Translations under genes and position numbers: made by a program
The notes under the pieces: model-generated
The model's input: only the letters and a program-made list of their open reading frames with translations
The model's database searches: none
Told to the model about the DNA's origin: nothing
In this document: positions 1 to 12,172 of the stretch, piece by piece
How the letters are laid out: every line of letters begins with the position of its first letter
How positions within the stretch are numbered: the stretch's first letter is position 1
Source: Mixophyes australis
Taxonomy: Eukaryota > Chordata > Amphibia > Anura > Limnodynastidae
Assembly: GCA_036250195.1 (NCBI GenBank)
Contig: JAVHZZ010000002.1
Span: forward strand, 277,904,960 to 277,968,959
Direction: 5' to 3'
DNA: 64,000 nt

Positions 1-1160
1 AACAATAAACTATAGCTTTGTTTTAGTTTAATTAATATAACACCAGTTAATACAAAAATCTACACTGGCACTCAATAATTCCAATGTAATAAGGAAAGGA
101 GCATTTAGGTATCAACAACCTAAGAGCCCAATATGTTCAACAAAAAAAACAATCCAAGGCTCCACTTCCAGATTTTAGGAAGAATTTACCATTTTATTGC
201 AAGTATATAATGTTGTACATCTGATGATATTCAGCAATAAAATAGGAAAGTCTCCCTAAAATGTAGAAGTGAAGCTTTGGATTGTACTCTGGAGACTGGG
301 GTCGCTGCTACCAGATGTTTTTTGTTTTTTAATAATGGTAAGAAACCATTTGTTTCAGTGGAAAAAAACACATTTGTACAGAAAGACAGATAAAAACACT
401 TTTATTGCACAGTCAGCACCATGTTCAATATGTTTGTTTAAATTATTTAATTTATTATGTGCAGACATTGTGGGGATAATTATATAAAAGAGAAGTAAAA
501 ATTTACTAGTCTTACTACGTCTAGCATTAACTTTTTTGTTCTTTATGTAATTGCAAAGCTCCATTAGCACACATGTGCATACACACATATAATGAAATCA
601 TTTGCACAATTTTTATGTGGTAGTCATACATGTCATTCTCAATAATCCAACTACTATTCTTACACTAACCCTAATTCCACGCAATGCTAGTATAAAAATT
701 AATAGAAAAAATATCAATTTAAATATATTTACAATGGACATTTCAGAGTTTTGTTACATAAAAATTATGATTTCTTAATATTTAATAGCAAACCTATAAT
801 TCTTTTATTAATTAAAAAAATACCAATAATGAATAAAAATTATTTTTTTGTTGTTTACAATGACCACACCACCTTTTTGCCATGTAACTATAATGCAGTA
901 CTTGGGCTGGTCATTCTTGAGCTGTTCTACATTACAGGGAAATGCAGCCTAACCATTCATTCAGTCGAATACCTATCATATATTCAATCAAATACATAAT
1001 TTCTAGAATGAGGCAAGGTACATACAGTTCTTCTTTATGCTGCCAGCTAAAATCAGAGGTAAAAACTGTCAATATAGTGAGGATGGCATTACAAAGGAGG
1101 TGGCACGTAATGAAAGTAATAGATTACCTAGCGGTAAGTGAGAGTGGCTTTATAAAAAGC
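1..1160. other. AT-rich stretch, no gene recognised
   Basis: AT-rich non-coding DNA with short open frames that look like chance. The missing 3' exons of the C3orf52-like gene could lie here on the minus strand or beyond base 1. A possible acceptor near 1047 (minus) opens a short frame in compatible phase, but its peptide does not resemble the family, so no exon is called. Confidence 0.5.
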
Positions 1161-1235
1161 GGGCTGCACATTGACACTATGGTTGCCATTAATGCCTCAC
1201 AGCACTGGGGCCATAGGTTCTATTTCCAACCCAAA
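1161..1235 (+). repeat. Decayed V-SINE head
   Basis: The segment starts GGGCTGCACA and contains GCCTCACAGCACTGGGG, followed by a degraded GGTTCTATTTCC B-box-like stretch. This matches the tRNA-derived head of the better V-SINE copies at 47021 and 57392 in this window. The rest of the SINE is missing. Confidence 0.6.
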
Positions 1236-2610
1236 GACAGATTAAGGGTGGGGAGGCACGTGCCCTCCTCTTTCAGGTGGCCACTGGACCAGGTACCGAT
1301 TCAGAGCTCGCTGGAAACGTCTGCGTGACCACCTACATTTCTGCCTGATATAAAGACACTTAAAATTATCCCTCTTATTCTAAAAAAAAGCCCTGATTGT
1401 CCGGGACCTAAATAATGAACAAAGCAGCAGAAAGTAAGCTTTTCCTATGTTTCAGTGTGTTTCACCAGCCAAGTGCATGCTGGGGGAACACAAAGTGCAG
1501 TGCAACATGGAATCTGATGGATGAAGCCGGGAACATGCTACACTGCTATAATTATGTTCGATCAGACAAGTAAACATAAAAAAAGAGAACGATATAATAA
1601 TGCACATAATACTTTATTTGAACTATGACATTGTACAGTTAAAACCAAAATAAATTAGGGCAATGACCTTTTTATTTTATTTCATTTATGTATTGATTGT
1701 TTTAAGAATAAGAGTGGTCACTATATGGTGATGAAAATTAATTAACTTAGTTGATTAGCTCATTTACAAGTTAGTTATTCATATTTTGCAATCAAGTTGA
1801 TGAATTCACTGATACGGTTTTATTTATTTTAAATTATTTTATGAGCTTTGGAATAAAACTGTTCTTAAGATTATTTATTTCTGTGTTTAAAACTCTGTAT
1901 GAGCTGTACAATCCAACACAGTTGTTTTTGCTCTAGTGTGGTGTATATTCTTATAAATGCATGGTCAGCTGCACTGACCACCAGGACCACCTCCATTCAT
2001 CTGCACAATTGGCTGCATGCTGCCTATTGCCATAGATGCGGTGCATGGCCATGTGGTTTACATAAGTGGTGCAGACTTTAACCCCCATCTCTACCTCAAG
2101 TGGTTCACTGCACATGACCACTACTCTCCTCCTCTGCTTCCTCATTTGTTCCTCAGTATGCATCTTCCTTTCCCCGGATATCTGACTCTATATATCTGTG
2201 TCTTTTTCTCTGCATTCTGGGTGTCTGTCTTTTCTTCTCCCCACTTGTGTGGTTGTCTCCCTTTGCCCATCTTATCACAACTATTCCCCGCCTTCTTCTA
2301 CCACTTGTCCCCAGAACCCAGTTTTCCCCTGTGCACTACCATGTCCAACAACATATACCTGACCCTGAGAATGGCAGGTAAGCACAATCTTCTGATTACT
2401 ATTCAGTGGTTCTCCAAAAATGATTATAAAGTTTTGGCACATTATGGTTCCTGTTCATCAAGCTGAAAACCCCACTAACACATGTGCAAATGGGGATTTT
2501 AGACACTGCCATTCAGGGATTCCTCATTGAAGAGTTTGCATGCACTAAGAGGCATATTTATCAAAGGGTGAAAAGCAACGTTATTGCAACCTATCTAACT
2601 TATTTTTAAG
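1236..2610. other. Non-coding intergenic DNA
   Basis: No gene, RNA or intact repeat recognised. The 149-codon open frame at 2017-2466 (plus) has no recognisable motif and low-complexity composition. A GAGGCATATTTATCAAAGG motif near 2550 resembles one end of the GGGCCTGATTYATYA-type DNA elements seen elsewhere in the window. Confidence 0.5.
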
Positions 2611-2611
2611 G

Positions 2612-2790
2612 GTTTTATCCAGGTCCTCCGATTCCCTCTCATAGTCTAAAAACATACTGGTAGGCATATAATGAATGTTTGAAAAATATGTGTATGTTAG
2701 AGAATTTAGCTATAAGCTCCACTGGAGCAGGACTCATGTGAATTATTCAAAAAGTTAATCTGGAAAGTGCTGCACAGAACTAACACCATA
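2612..2790 (+). repeat. Diverged V-SINE 3' part
   Basis: Contains the V-SINE body in order: a decayed 'tcctccgattccctctcata', then AAAAACATACTGGTAGG, a GAATTTAGCTATAAGCTCCA block, and an 'aagtgctgcacaga' block corresponding to CAGCGCTGCGGAATTAG of younger copies. Strongly diverged and lacking its tRNA head. Confidence 0.6.
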
Positions 2791-3239
2791 GAATGGTATG
2801 CAGCTGCAATGGGACCTGGAGATGAGGGGGCCCAGCAATGCCCTCTCAAGGCCACAGCTCTGCTCTTCTGAGCATGTGTGGGGCCAGCCAATGCACAGTG
2901 AATTTAGCTAGAAACGTAGGGCGGGGGCCTCAGGCGGATGGAGGGCACTGCCATGCTTTCCACAAATTCTGCTATGGGACTCATGATGTCTCGTTCTTGT
3001 CCATAAAGTGATTTTGAGCTCTGTCTGTATGCTTAACCACCCATAATAGTATATGACATTTATAAAGTACCTATGGAAAATAATTATTGACGGCTGAAAA
3101 GAGGAAAGAGCTTGAATGTCTGTTATATTGGCCTCTAACACAGAACTTCAGCCTCCATATCTGCCGGTGAAGCAAAATGTACAATATTTCTTCTAACAGC
3201 AATGCACACATATATAACAATACTGAAATGTTGACTTAC
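2791..3239. other. Intronic sequence, no feature
   Basis: Sequence following the donor of the 3240-3313 exon on the minus strand. It is presumed intron of the C3orf52-like gene. No repeat or exon recognised. Confidence 0.4.
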
Positions 3240-3313
3240 CCTGAATTATACTCTACTGCGGCAGCAATAAAATAGTATTGCAGCGATGGTGACATTCGAT
3301 AGACATTGGTAAT
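3240..3313 (-). CDS. C3orf52: C3orf52/TTMP-like gene, exon 4 (SEA-like region)
   Basis: A 74-nt exon of the split minus-strand gene, bounded by TTTACAG|ATTACC and CAGG|GTAAGT. It starts in phase 0, as exon 3 requires, and ends in phase 2. The peptide begins ITNVYRMSPSLQYYF, the 'VY..SPSL..YF' pattern of the extracellular part of C3orf52 (TPA-induced transmembrane protein) and reminiscent of SEA-type modules. Later exons completing this ectodomain were not found in 1-3239 and may lie off the window. Assignment rests on remembered family similarity plus the matching phases of four exons. Confidence 0.72.
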
Positions 3314-4050
3314 CTGTAAAGCAAAATATTATACTTAGTTAAACATTATCAGGAAAGGAATTTTTAGGGCAGGACTATTAGAAGGAATTACTGCTCTGGC
3401 AGATGTCCCCTTATTGGACGAGGACCTTGCTCACATCTGATATCACTAGAGTTTGTAAAAGATTACCTTAAAATTCATTAAAATATCCTGCCCTTAAGTG
3501 GAAACAATCACATTATAGATTTCAGTTGTATATACTTTGCATTAGTTGTATAGCCTGTAGCTATTACACTAACTACTGCTGACATTTCATATCTGACTAA
3601 ACAGCTTTTGGGTTACAAAAATGGACTTGAATCTTCTACTGCTTGGAAGTGTTGCATCAGTACATTTGCAGTAATTTCAACTATGTCCATTGCTCCATAA
3701 ATTAATGCACAACAGGTCTGATGCAAATTAAGTACTTCTCCCATAGAAATATGTACAACTGCGTATATATAGAGAAGTCTTGCTGCATATAGTTTACTCT
3801 TTTCAAATTACCACCAATGTTTCATGGCATAAAGTTTCTGCTGTTCACTTCTATATATGTATAGACAACAGCATGTGGAGTGTACACTATTTCAAATACT
3901 TCTCTTCTGGGACTCCACTGGCAGTACTAATTGTACATTAATTCAGGTTTTACTAGGCCTTTCATAGAGGCCCCTACCATACTTCAGGCTCCCATGGTCT
4001 AGATTTACTTATCACTTTATACCTCATTCACAGTATTCAGAATCTTGAAA
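3314..4050. other. Intron 3 of the C3orf52-like gene
   Basis: Short intron between exons 4226-4365 and 3240-3313 (minus strand). No repeat recognised in this part. Confidence 0.5.
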
Positions 4051-4180
4051 GCGGGCCAAATAAACCACGCCTTGTCCACCCAAACTCTGCCCCAAAATGG
4101 ACACAACTCTACCCATTTTCCTATTAAGCCCCACCCTCTTGCCAGCCAGTGAATCGGGACAGTTGGGAGGTATGTCAATT
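4051..4180 (-). repeat. Partial MITE ending GTTGGGAGGTATG
   Basis: One end carries GACAGTTGGGAGGTATG, the inverted end also seen at 24107-24123 and 6226-6240, preceded by a 'gggccaaataaaccacgcc' style body. The other terminus is missing, so this is a truncated copy of a non-autonomous DNA element. Confidence 0.5.
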
Positions 4181-4225
4181 AAATATTTTTTTTGTAGAAC
4201 TGCATTGGTATATAATGTGGCATAC

Positions 4226-4365
4226 CCTTCTCTGAAATGAAGTTTCATTTGATATCCACGAATCCCAGAGACAGGAGTCTGTTACATTAAGAAATCCGGT
4301 GAATCTGCATGTGTTATTTGATTGTAAATCCGCAGACTGCTTTTCATCTTCATCAATATAAACAT
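4226..4365 (-). CDS. C3orf52: C3orf52/TTMP-like gene, exon 3 (juxtamembrane ectodomain)
   Basis: A 140-nt exon with acceptor TTCGTTACAG|ATG and donor GAAGG|GTATGC on the minus strand. Of its three frames only one is open. That frame needs one base from the preceding exon (exon 2 supplies A, giving AAT) and ends in phase 0, as exon 4 requires. It encodes VYIDEDEKQSADLQSNNTC and continues to the two Cys residues and N-glycosylation sequons (NNT, NVT, NET) expected of an extracellular segment. The acidic 'Y-DEDE' run followed by 'L-SN-T' is the pattern known from C3orf52. Confidence 0.78.
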
Positions 4366-5098
4366 CTGTAACGAAACAGACAGAATTTAAATGTACACAA
4401 ATGTCTAGGTAGGTCTTCTGCTTGCTAGGGTAAAACACAGGTATATTTATATCTGAAAGAAGATTTATTTAAAACCCTTTGATAACACAGTTGCTTTGAT
4501 AATTTAGCCATCTAGTAACACTTGTAATATACTATATGCATGATAATTAATTTGACATTATTATAGTAAGCAGTATTGCAACATACAATATTATTAATTA
4601 ATGCAAATATGCAGATAAATAAGGTTTCCTAGTATATTTTATGACTACTTTATCTATCTTTTAAAGCTTAAAATAAACTATACAGTTGAATAAAGTCTTA
4701 AAAGTCCAGTAACAGTGCTAATAAAATGGTTTATAGGAAATGTCTGTCCATCTTATATGGAGACATACTTTAAATAATGTGGCAAGGGGTGAGTTTGTTG
4801 GCAGGAGGCAATGCAATAATCTTCAGTCTCTGGTCCTCCACTCTGCAAGGATTTGGGAGGTTACAACCACTCAAGAAGCAGGAGAAAACAGTGGACTTTT
4901 CTTTTAAATTATATGCTTCTCATTGTTGTGTTTCAGCGTAACTGCTTCAGTTGTGCATTACACGTTTGAAATGAAAAAGAATGAAGTGTTGTAAATCACT
5001 GCAACCTGTCTCTCACAAAATTTAGCAAGCAAAATAAACCACACGTAGATTTAGAGACACACCTTTACACATTGTAAAGAACTTACTGCATACTTGCC
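4366..5098. other. Intron 2 (proximal part)
   Basis: AT-rich intronic DNA of the C3orf52-like gene. No repeat recognised before the MITE at 5099. Confidence 0.5.
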
Positions 5099-5354
5099 AA
5101 CTCTCCCGGAATGTCCGGAAGACTTCCAAAATCCGGGTAGGTCTCTGGGACTCCCGGGAGAGCAGGCAATTCTCCCGCATCCTGCCCACTCCCTAGAGGG
5201 GATTTGCCTATAATCCTGTCATTTTGTGACAAAATTAAGTTTCCGTTGTTGGGGGCGGGGCCAAAATGACATGATTGGTCGCGTCCCGCCCCCTCCCGCC
5301 ACGCCCCCTGACCGGGATCTCCCGGACTTTAATAATTAAAAGTTGGCTAGTACG
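5099..5354. mobile_element. hAT-like MITE, CATACTTGCCAACT family
   Basis: Begins CATACTTGCCAACTCTCCC and ends in a decayed inverse, AGTTGGCTAGTACG. It is flanked by near-identical 8-bp duplications, ACTTACTG (5091-5098) and ACTTAGTG (5355-5362). The interior is GC-rich with local hairpins and no coding capacity. Same family as 46050-46390 and 21564-21811. An 8-bp TSD points to mobilisation by a hAT-type transposase. Confidence 0.8.
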
Positions 5355-6097
5355 ACTTAGTGACACACTGTAACATGCCTTTAACATTATAAGCATGATT
5401 ACTATTTGGTTTGTTGTGAATACAGTTTTTAGAGTATGTAGCGTTAAACATAACACACTAAAATAAGAAGTAGTAAAGCAATCTGTAAGTTATCAAAACA
5501 TGTTGCATAGCTATCAAAACTGGCAAAATTATTTTAGTGGTACTTTTGCCCTGAATCAGAATTTATAGATTACACAATAATACAAACATATTTTTTATGT
5601 ACAGTATTTACACTTGGTCGAAGTGGAAATATAGAAGTGGCAGTATGGAAAATGTAAGTGTATGGAATTTGATAGATTTATGATTAAAGCAGCAATAGAA
5701 GTGGCGGTATGGCATACCACAATATACCAGCCCACTTACACCATTGTATTTAGACGAATGTTGGGTGCACATTTATAAGAATGCACTTGACATTTCTTAG
5801 CTGTATTACAGTTGAATATTGTACTTAATACATTAACACAAAGCTTAATAGTTATGTCATTTATATTTATTGATCCCTAGTGTCTGAAATGACATGCGTT
5901 TGGAATCTAATAATACTGTGTATAGCGATTGACGTTTTAAAGTGTCTTTCTCAAATAATATATATTACTCTGCGATGTTCTGTTTTTCTTTGCTATATAC
6001 ACAAATCAATATTTTAAACTATTGCCAATATTTCACTGAATGTACCTTAGCGGGCCAAACGATAAGCAGAGGTGGAAGTAATGGATAGAGGAAGCAG
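5355..6097. other. Intron 2, no feature
   Basis: AT-rich intronic DNA without recognisable repeats or exons. Confidence 0.5.
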
Positions 6098-6240
6098 CTG
6101 CATACCACCTAACATTCCTTATTTAGGCACACCATTTTTCCTGCCCCAATCCACCCAAACAATGCTACCAAATAAGGAAGACAAATCCCTTTTTGGAGTT
6201 CACCACGGTCCTGCCAAAATCTGGACTACTGGGAGGTATG
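6098..6240. repeat. Short MITE, CATACC...GGTATG ends
   Basis: Termini CATACCACCTAACATTCC and TACTGGGAGGTATG are inverted relative to each other. The interior is non-coding. Resembles the 4051 and 23813 copies. No clear target duplication was found. Confidence 0.5.
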
Positions 6241-6618
6241 AAACGGATTTCCTGCATGAGAGTATTTGCATGTGTGAACTTAAAAATAGAAAGTGTTTAG
6301 TAAGTAATACTCAAAATACATATAGATTTTTTCGCTATTGTGTTTCTCTTGGTATGCAGTGCTCTGAAAAATATATGTACCTATTAAGTTGTCATAGTTC
6401 ACTTGTGTTCAGTACTCTAGAGAAGCTGACAAGTTAATGATCTTAATATCATTAGCACAAAAATTAAACAAACATTAAAATAATAAGTTCATGGACATCT
6501 TCCCGTTGTTAGGTTAGTACATTCAGCTACTTTAGGAGGAAATTCAGTTTACAATATGCAAAAACAATTAAAATGTGTGTAATATTGATATTAGTACTTT
6601 TATAGTCAATAAGACTTC
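6241..6618. other. Intron 2, no feature
   Basis: AT-rich intronic sequence upstream of the Copia relic. Nothing recognised. Confidence 0.5.
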
Positions 6619-9422
6619 TGTTGGGAGAGAACAGTGCTACAAGCTTTCTCCCTTTTGCTGAAGAGTCGTAATGTAAATGTGGTGGATAGTCACAAAAAGG
6701 ACTGTTGGTACATGGATTCTGAAGCCACCAGACACTTCAGTTGTTGCAAGTACTGGTTTACTACACTAAGGGAGTGTGATACTATCACAGTCAGAGGAAT
6801 CGGAAGCAAAATCCTAACAGCAACAGAAGTTGGGACAATTACAATCCACCTGACGATAAGAGATAAAACTGTAATTACAAATATTGAAGAAGTTTTTTTC
6901 TTACCAGATTTGGGAACCAATTTGTTTGACAGCTACCTGTTGCCAGCAAGTATATGTCTTAGTCACTGAGGACACTTATGCAATGGCTATGAAACTGTGG
7001 CACAAGCATTTAGGACATCTTGGATACGATAGCATGGACACTCTGAAAGTGATGGTAACAGGAATGGTGGTGTATAAGTCTGATGAATCAATTTGTAAGA
7101 GTTGCATCAAAGGTAAATAAACTAGACAACCCTTCCTGAAGTCAGAGACAAGAGCTGAGGCACCATTAGCATTGGTGCACACAGATGTATGTAGTCCTAT
7201 GGAAACTGAGTGAATTAGTGGTTACCACTACTATATGACACTGATTGATGATTACACGAGGATGACTCAAGTATATTTCCTTAAAGTAAAAAGCAAAATT
7301 ATGTGCAAGGTCAAAGAATACAAAACTCTGGTGAAGACTCAAATGGGTCATAAGCTAAAAGTTTTGAGATCTGATAAAAGAGGAGAATACTTGAACTTTC
7401 TTACTGTTGACTTTCTTAAAAATCATGGCATTCAACATCAGGTGATTATGTCGCACACGCTGGAACAAAATGGTGCAAGTGAGCGTGCAAATCGTACAAT
7501 AGTTGAGAGAGCACATACAATGCCGAGTGACATTGGCATAGAAAATACATTTTGGGCTGAAGTAGTGCAAGCATCAATTTATTTGAAAAACTATGCATGC
7601 ACTGTTGCAGTAAAAGGCAAAACAACAATTGAAGCATGGTATGGAAAAAAGCCTGATGTCAGCAATCTTAGGGTGTGTTGATACATAGCAAATGTACACA
7701 TTTCTAAAGAGAGAAGGTGAAAATTCCACTTTAAGATCACAAGACTGTATTCTACTTGGATATTGTCTTGAGAGTAAAGGCTTGGGTTACTGTAAATAAG
7801 AAACACGTTAAATCCAGAGACTTCATATTTCAAGAAACAGCAACACCTAGTGCAAAAAAAGAAAGTAAAGTTTGAGAAAAAATAGTAATACTAGACATAC
7901 CTACATCCTCAAATGTGTCAGAGACCTTAACAAGCAGCAGGAGACAAGAACTTCTGCAAGAAGCAATAACCTCCAAGGACATACTGTGGGGAATATACCA
8001 ACATTACGTTTTTAGAATCACAAAATATGCAAAAGGCAAAATCTAGTGATGAGTGGGAATACTGGGAATCGGCTGTAGAAATGACATCATTGGACGAAAA
8101 GGAAACCTGGACTGTTGTCAATAGGGCAAGTCACCATAAAACAATTAGAAACAAATGGGTTTTCTATAGAAAGCTATATACAGATGGATCGATTACCCAG
8201 TACAAGGCATGTCTTGTTGCAAAGGGATTTACTTAAAGGTCCAAAATTGATTACAGGGAAATCTTCTCGCCTGTAGCAGGGTACTGTACACTTTGTTTAG
8301 TCATTTCTATATCTACAGTGCATGATTTGTTGCTCTACCAGTTAGATTTTGACTATGCTTTCCTAAATGGAGAATTAGTTGAGGAAATCTATATGGAGCC
8401 CCCTTAGCATTATAATGAGAACATATTTCCGGAGGGAAAAGTATGTTTATTAAAGAAACCTCTGTACGGCTTCAAACAAAGTGGCCGGGGTTGGTACATT
8501 AAACTTGACACTATGTTGATTGACAAGGACTTTGTACGTTCAGAGACTGACCACTGTCTATACCACAAAATGATAGAAGTAACGCTGTTCATTATTATTG
8601 CAGATGACTTTCAGATTGAAAGACTTGGGCCCTGCACATTACCTGTTGGGGATAAGAATTGTGCAAAATTTGAATGCTGAGACTGTCAAATTAGACCAAC
8701 AAGGTTATATTGAGTCTGTGCTTCTAAAATTACTGGATGGCAGATGCTAAACCAGTAAATTCCCCTATTGGTAAGAGTACAAAATTGATCAGAGATATGT
8801 CACCAACAGGTGAAACTGAAATGGAGGAGATGAAGAAAATCCCCTATCACAATGTATTTGGAAGTTTAATGTATGCAAGTGTTGGAACATGGCCTGACAT
8901 CACGATGAGTCACGGTGAGTCAAGTGAGTTAATTTGCAATAAACCACCAGAAAACAGCACTGGATTGCTGTTAAGAGAATTCTCAGATACCTACATATTA
9001 CAAGTTCGATAAATTTAAAGTTCTCTATAACCAAGTCTTCAGAACTGGGGATTTTCTGCAATGCAGATTGGAGAACAGATGAGGATGATCATCGCTCATA
9101 TACTGGCTACCTGTTTGGATTGGCAGGCGCAGTAATAAGCTGGGCAAGTGGAAAGCAGCCTACATTTCCTCTTTCCAGCACCAAAGCTGAGTATACGACT
9201 TTGACAGAAACAGATAAAGAAGCCTTATGGATCAAGGAGACTTTGTGTGATCTATACCTTTTAAATGGAGTTGAGACTATCAACATCAATTGTGATAATA
9301 AAGGTGCTATTGACTTGTCACTAAGTATGAAACCTTATGGCAGGTATAAGAATATTGTAATTAGACACCACACTTCATACAAGAACTTGTTGAGAAAAGC
9401 GTGAGGTACGTTGTAAGTGAGC

Positions 9423-9531
9423 CATCATCATCATCATCACCATGTATTTATATATATCGCCACCAATTGCACAGCGCTGTACACAGAATATTTGTCATCA
9501 CATCAGTCCCTGCCCCACAGTCTAAATTCCC

Positions 9532-9574
<43 letters not shown>

Positions 9575-9597
9575 GGTCAATTTTGTTGGGAGCCAAT
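9423..9597 (-). repeat. V-SINE 3' fragment inserted in the Copia relic
   Basis: Reads on the minus strand as AATTAACC-like body, CCCTAG, a (TG)n run, a GAATTTAGACTGTGGGGCAGG-like block, a degenerate CAGCGCTGT box and a (TGATGA)n tail. The tail accounts for the (CAT)n run at 9423, and the block is expanded by a CA microsatellite. Copia sequence resumes right after AGCCAATTAACC. Confidence 0.8.
9534..9571. repeat. (CA)n microsatellite
   Basis: About 19 uninterrupted CA units inside the V-SINE fragment, at the site where other copies have short CA/CAGA runs. Confidence 0.95.
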
Positions 9598-9832
9598 TAA
9601 CCTTGAGTGCAGCTGATATTCTCACAATAGGACTTGCTTCACAAGTAGTGATCACATGATTTGGAAAATGTGGTCTGAAATTTTATGTAATTTGATGTTT
9701 TGTTTGTTTTGCTGACAGTATTTGATGTGTTAAGCCCATGTTTTCGGTTACAGGAGAACTACATGAATGTTTATTTCTCTTAATGCACGTGGTATCTTCT
9801 TGTGATAGGAAACATCTCTAAGCGAGTGAGGG

Positions 9833-12172
9833 TGTTGGGAGAGAACAGCACTACAAGCAGTCTCTCCTTTACTGGGGACTGGTGGCGCAGAGCCATCCGG
9901 TCCGTCTGTATGGCAGGAGTGAAGCACCGCCGGGTCCTTTTCATTCTGCACTACTGCTCATGTGTGGACTCTCTTCTAGTTCTAAGCTCTCATTGGGTAT
10001 ATCCGGTCCCTGTATTTACTGCATAGGTGACAGTACATAACTCTAACTGTGTGAGGGACTTACCTGGTTGCAAAGCATCCAGGGCGCCCCTTGGTGCTCA
10101 GCTGGTGTGTCCGGCGGCGCCATCAGGAGCAACCAGGTCAGGGAGCCTATTAGGGCTCTCCGCTCGGTCATTTGAATTTTGGCACAGCGGGAAGCCAATC
10201 AGGGCTCACTGCAGTGTCAAACAACAACGCAGTGCCGTCGTCAGTGGTTAAGGAGAACGGACGTTGCAGAACCGAAGAAGAGAGAAAGAAGAAGAAAGCC
10301 AGCAAAGAAGACAGAAGCCGGCGGACGGAAAGTGGAGGCAGAGAGCCCTGGTCCGGGCTGAAAGCGACTCTGCCTCCTGAAGACACGCCGGGGTCAAGTA
10401 CAGAAGACAGCAGCAGAGCCTTGAGGATGGCGCAGGTGGGGAGACTCCTGGAGAAAACCCTGAATACATCAGTGTAAGGTAGGGCCCTATTGGGTAACAC
10501 CTCTCCCGGGCCCTCACCCGCATTTCTTAACATATTCTTTTAATAAAGTCTTTCTCTCTTACTGTGGCACCAGAGTGATAGTTTCGGGTACCAGGCCCCT
10601 GCAGCATTCAGGCATTAGGCCTGTGGCACCAGGTTGGGCATAAAGTCTCTGTTATAGTTCTGTGCACTAGGCCTATTGTTAGTCTGGGTGCGAGGCCCAT
10701 TTCCTTGGCAGGACACCAGTCCTTATAGAGTCTAGAGCTTTGGTAGGTACTTTCTGTTGATTCTTGAGGGTATCAAGTCAGGCGTAGGAGCTTTGATTTT
10801 CAGTCCATCTCCAGCATTAATACTGTGTTATTAAAGTAAGTGTCGTGATAGAGTATTGTGTACTGTTGTGTGGTTGTGTTTTGTGAGTCTTTTTGCAGGT
10901 GCAAGATGTCCCCATTAAAGGTAGGCTCTTTTTTCCTGTCCTCTCCCTTGTGTTTTCTGTTCAAGTGTGGGATCAGGGTGTTAAATAGCATAACATACTC
11001 TCAGGGTTAGATACACCTTAGATAAGGGTTTTCTGAGACAGTGGTCGGGTACCCTGTTGGCAGTGCAGCACACCCCTCTTAAATTCCGGAGGTTTTACCT
11101 TCAGTTTCACTTGGGTGTTTGACTCTGAGTTCCGTCAGGGTCGCCTGACAGTTCCAGTTCAGGCGGTGGTACCGCGGGGTTGGGTGTGTCCAGCCTGAGT
11201 TCTGGCAGTGGCCACTGACGATTCCGGGCGGCGGGGACACCTTACTCAGTGGCGTGCTGTTTACGTGGGACCTGGTCTGGCATCTGCAACTTTGTAAGTG
11301 TCCCCTAGTGAGGAGACAGTCTCCTTGGTAAGGCTTGGGTTTTGGGTTTAGGGTATGTCCAAGGGAAGTACCGGCTGGTGCTCCTTTAGGAAGAGGGTGA
11401 GGGCTTAGGCAGTACACCACATACCGCTTCTAGCAGGTTGCGCTGTCTTTTGATTAGTTGTTGTAGGTTCAGGGCGCCTGTTGTTATCTAGTAGCATTTT
11501 GTAGGTGGTACACTATAGTCTCACGGTTAGTGTAGGTGATCAGCCACTCACTTATTGGTGAGCACAGTACTTGGGCGGGACCATTCCAAGTCCCGAGTAT
11601 TCGCAGTGCCATGTCTAGGCCTAGAGTAAAACGAGGTGTCAGCAGGCGTGAGTGAGTGTCTCTGCCCCTTGTCATGGCTTCAGACATTGCTTCACCTGGT
11701 GGAAGCGGATCCTCCTGTTAGATTTCTTCCCTAGGCGTCAATGAAGGTGGACGTACTGGAGGGAGAGGACGTTAAGGTTGGCTTTCCTTTCGATTGGTCG
11801 CAGACAGCGCGGTGTGATCCATAGTGTTCCCTCGGGATCGGGTGAGTAACTGGGGTTTAAGGAAGGGGATTGTAGTCTGTGCGGGTTTGTCTCGATTGGC
11901 ACTCCTAACAACTGCACGGAGGTGGAGAGTCATCTTCCACGCTGTGTATATGCTGAATAAGGGAGCCGCATGGACGAGCAGTAAATAACTCAATGAGACT
12001 ACATATATACCTGTGCCTGTGTTCCACAATAGTGCTGCTGCATCCATCTGTTTTATCATGTATCCTGTACAACTGTTAATTCAGTGTATCCTGTTATAAT
12101 AAACCATACACCTGGTTAAGTTACTAACTTGTGGATTCACCTTCTTATCACATTCCGCTGACACCTGTTACA
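9833..12172 (+). repeat. Probable long LTR or LTR-derived block
   Basis: Starts TGTTGGGAGAGAACAGCAC and ends CACCTGTTACA. The first ~40 bp recur in diverged form at 6619-6660, immediately before the Copia pol relic, so this may be the Copia 3' LTR or a composite. It is richer in GC than its surroundings and has AATAAAG near 10541 and AATAAACC near 12099. No matching target duplication was found at the two ends, and the open frames at 10172-10533 have no recognisable domain. Assignment is tentative. Confidence 0.4.

Larger units (their letters stand above)
6619..9660 (+). pseudogene. Decayed Ty1/Copia retrotransposon pol
   Basis: Domains occur in Copia order: protease (CWYMDSEATRHF at about 6700, DSG changed to DSE), GAG-pre-integrase zinc region (LWHKHLGHLGYDSMDTL, then CKSCIKGK at about 7110), integrase core (7235-7680, with LIDDYTRM and EQNGASERANRT), RT (8027-8640, QLDFDYAFLNGEL and LKKPLYGFKQS) and RNase H (9060-9420, SWASGKQPTFPLSSTKAEY). 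Several frameshifts and stops break it. A SINE tail (9423-9597) interrupts it before an ADIL-type motif at 9615. The gag is missing and the 5' part has shrunk to a ~40-bp LTR-like stub. Dead copy inside intron 2 of the C3orf52-like gene. Confidence 0.88.

Noticed and set aside
941..1047. Fifth exon of the C3orf52-like gene on the minus strand
   Set aside because: Phase and acceptor would fit, but the peptide (GWQHKEELYVPCLILE...) lacks the expected ectodomain pattern.
9417..9659. Frame starting with a His run, suggesting a metal-binding protein
   Set aside because: The His run is the (CAT)n tail of an antisense V-SINE and the (TH)n run is a CA microsatellite.
10168..10533. GC-rich frames on both strands as a possible host exon
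   Set aside because: Overlapping frames on both strands of a GC-rich repeat-like block; no family motif or splice sites fitting a coding exon.
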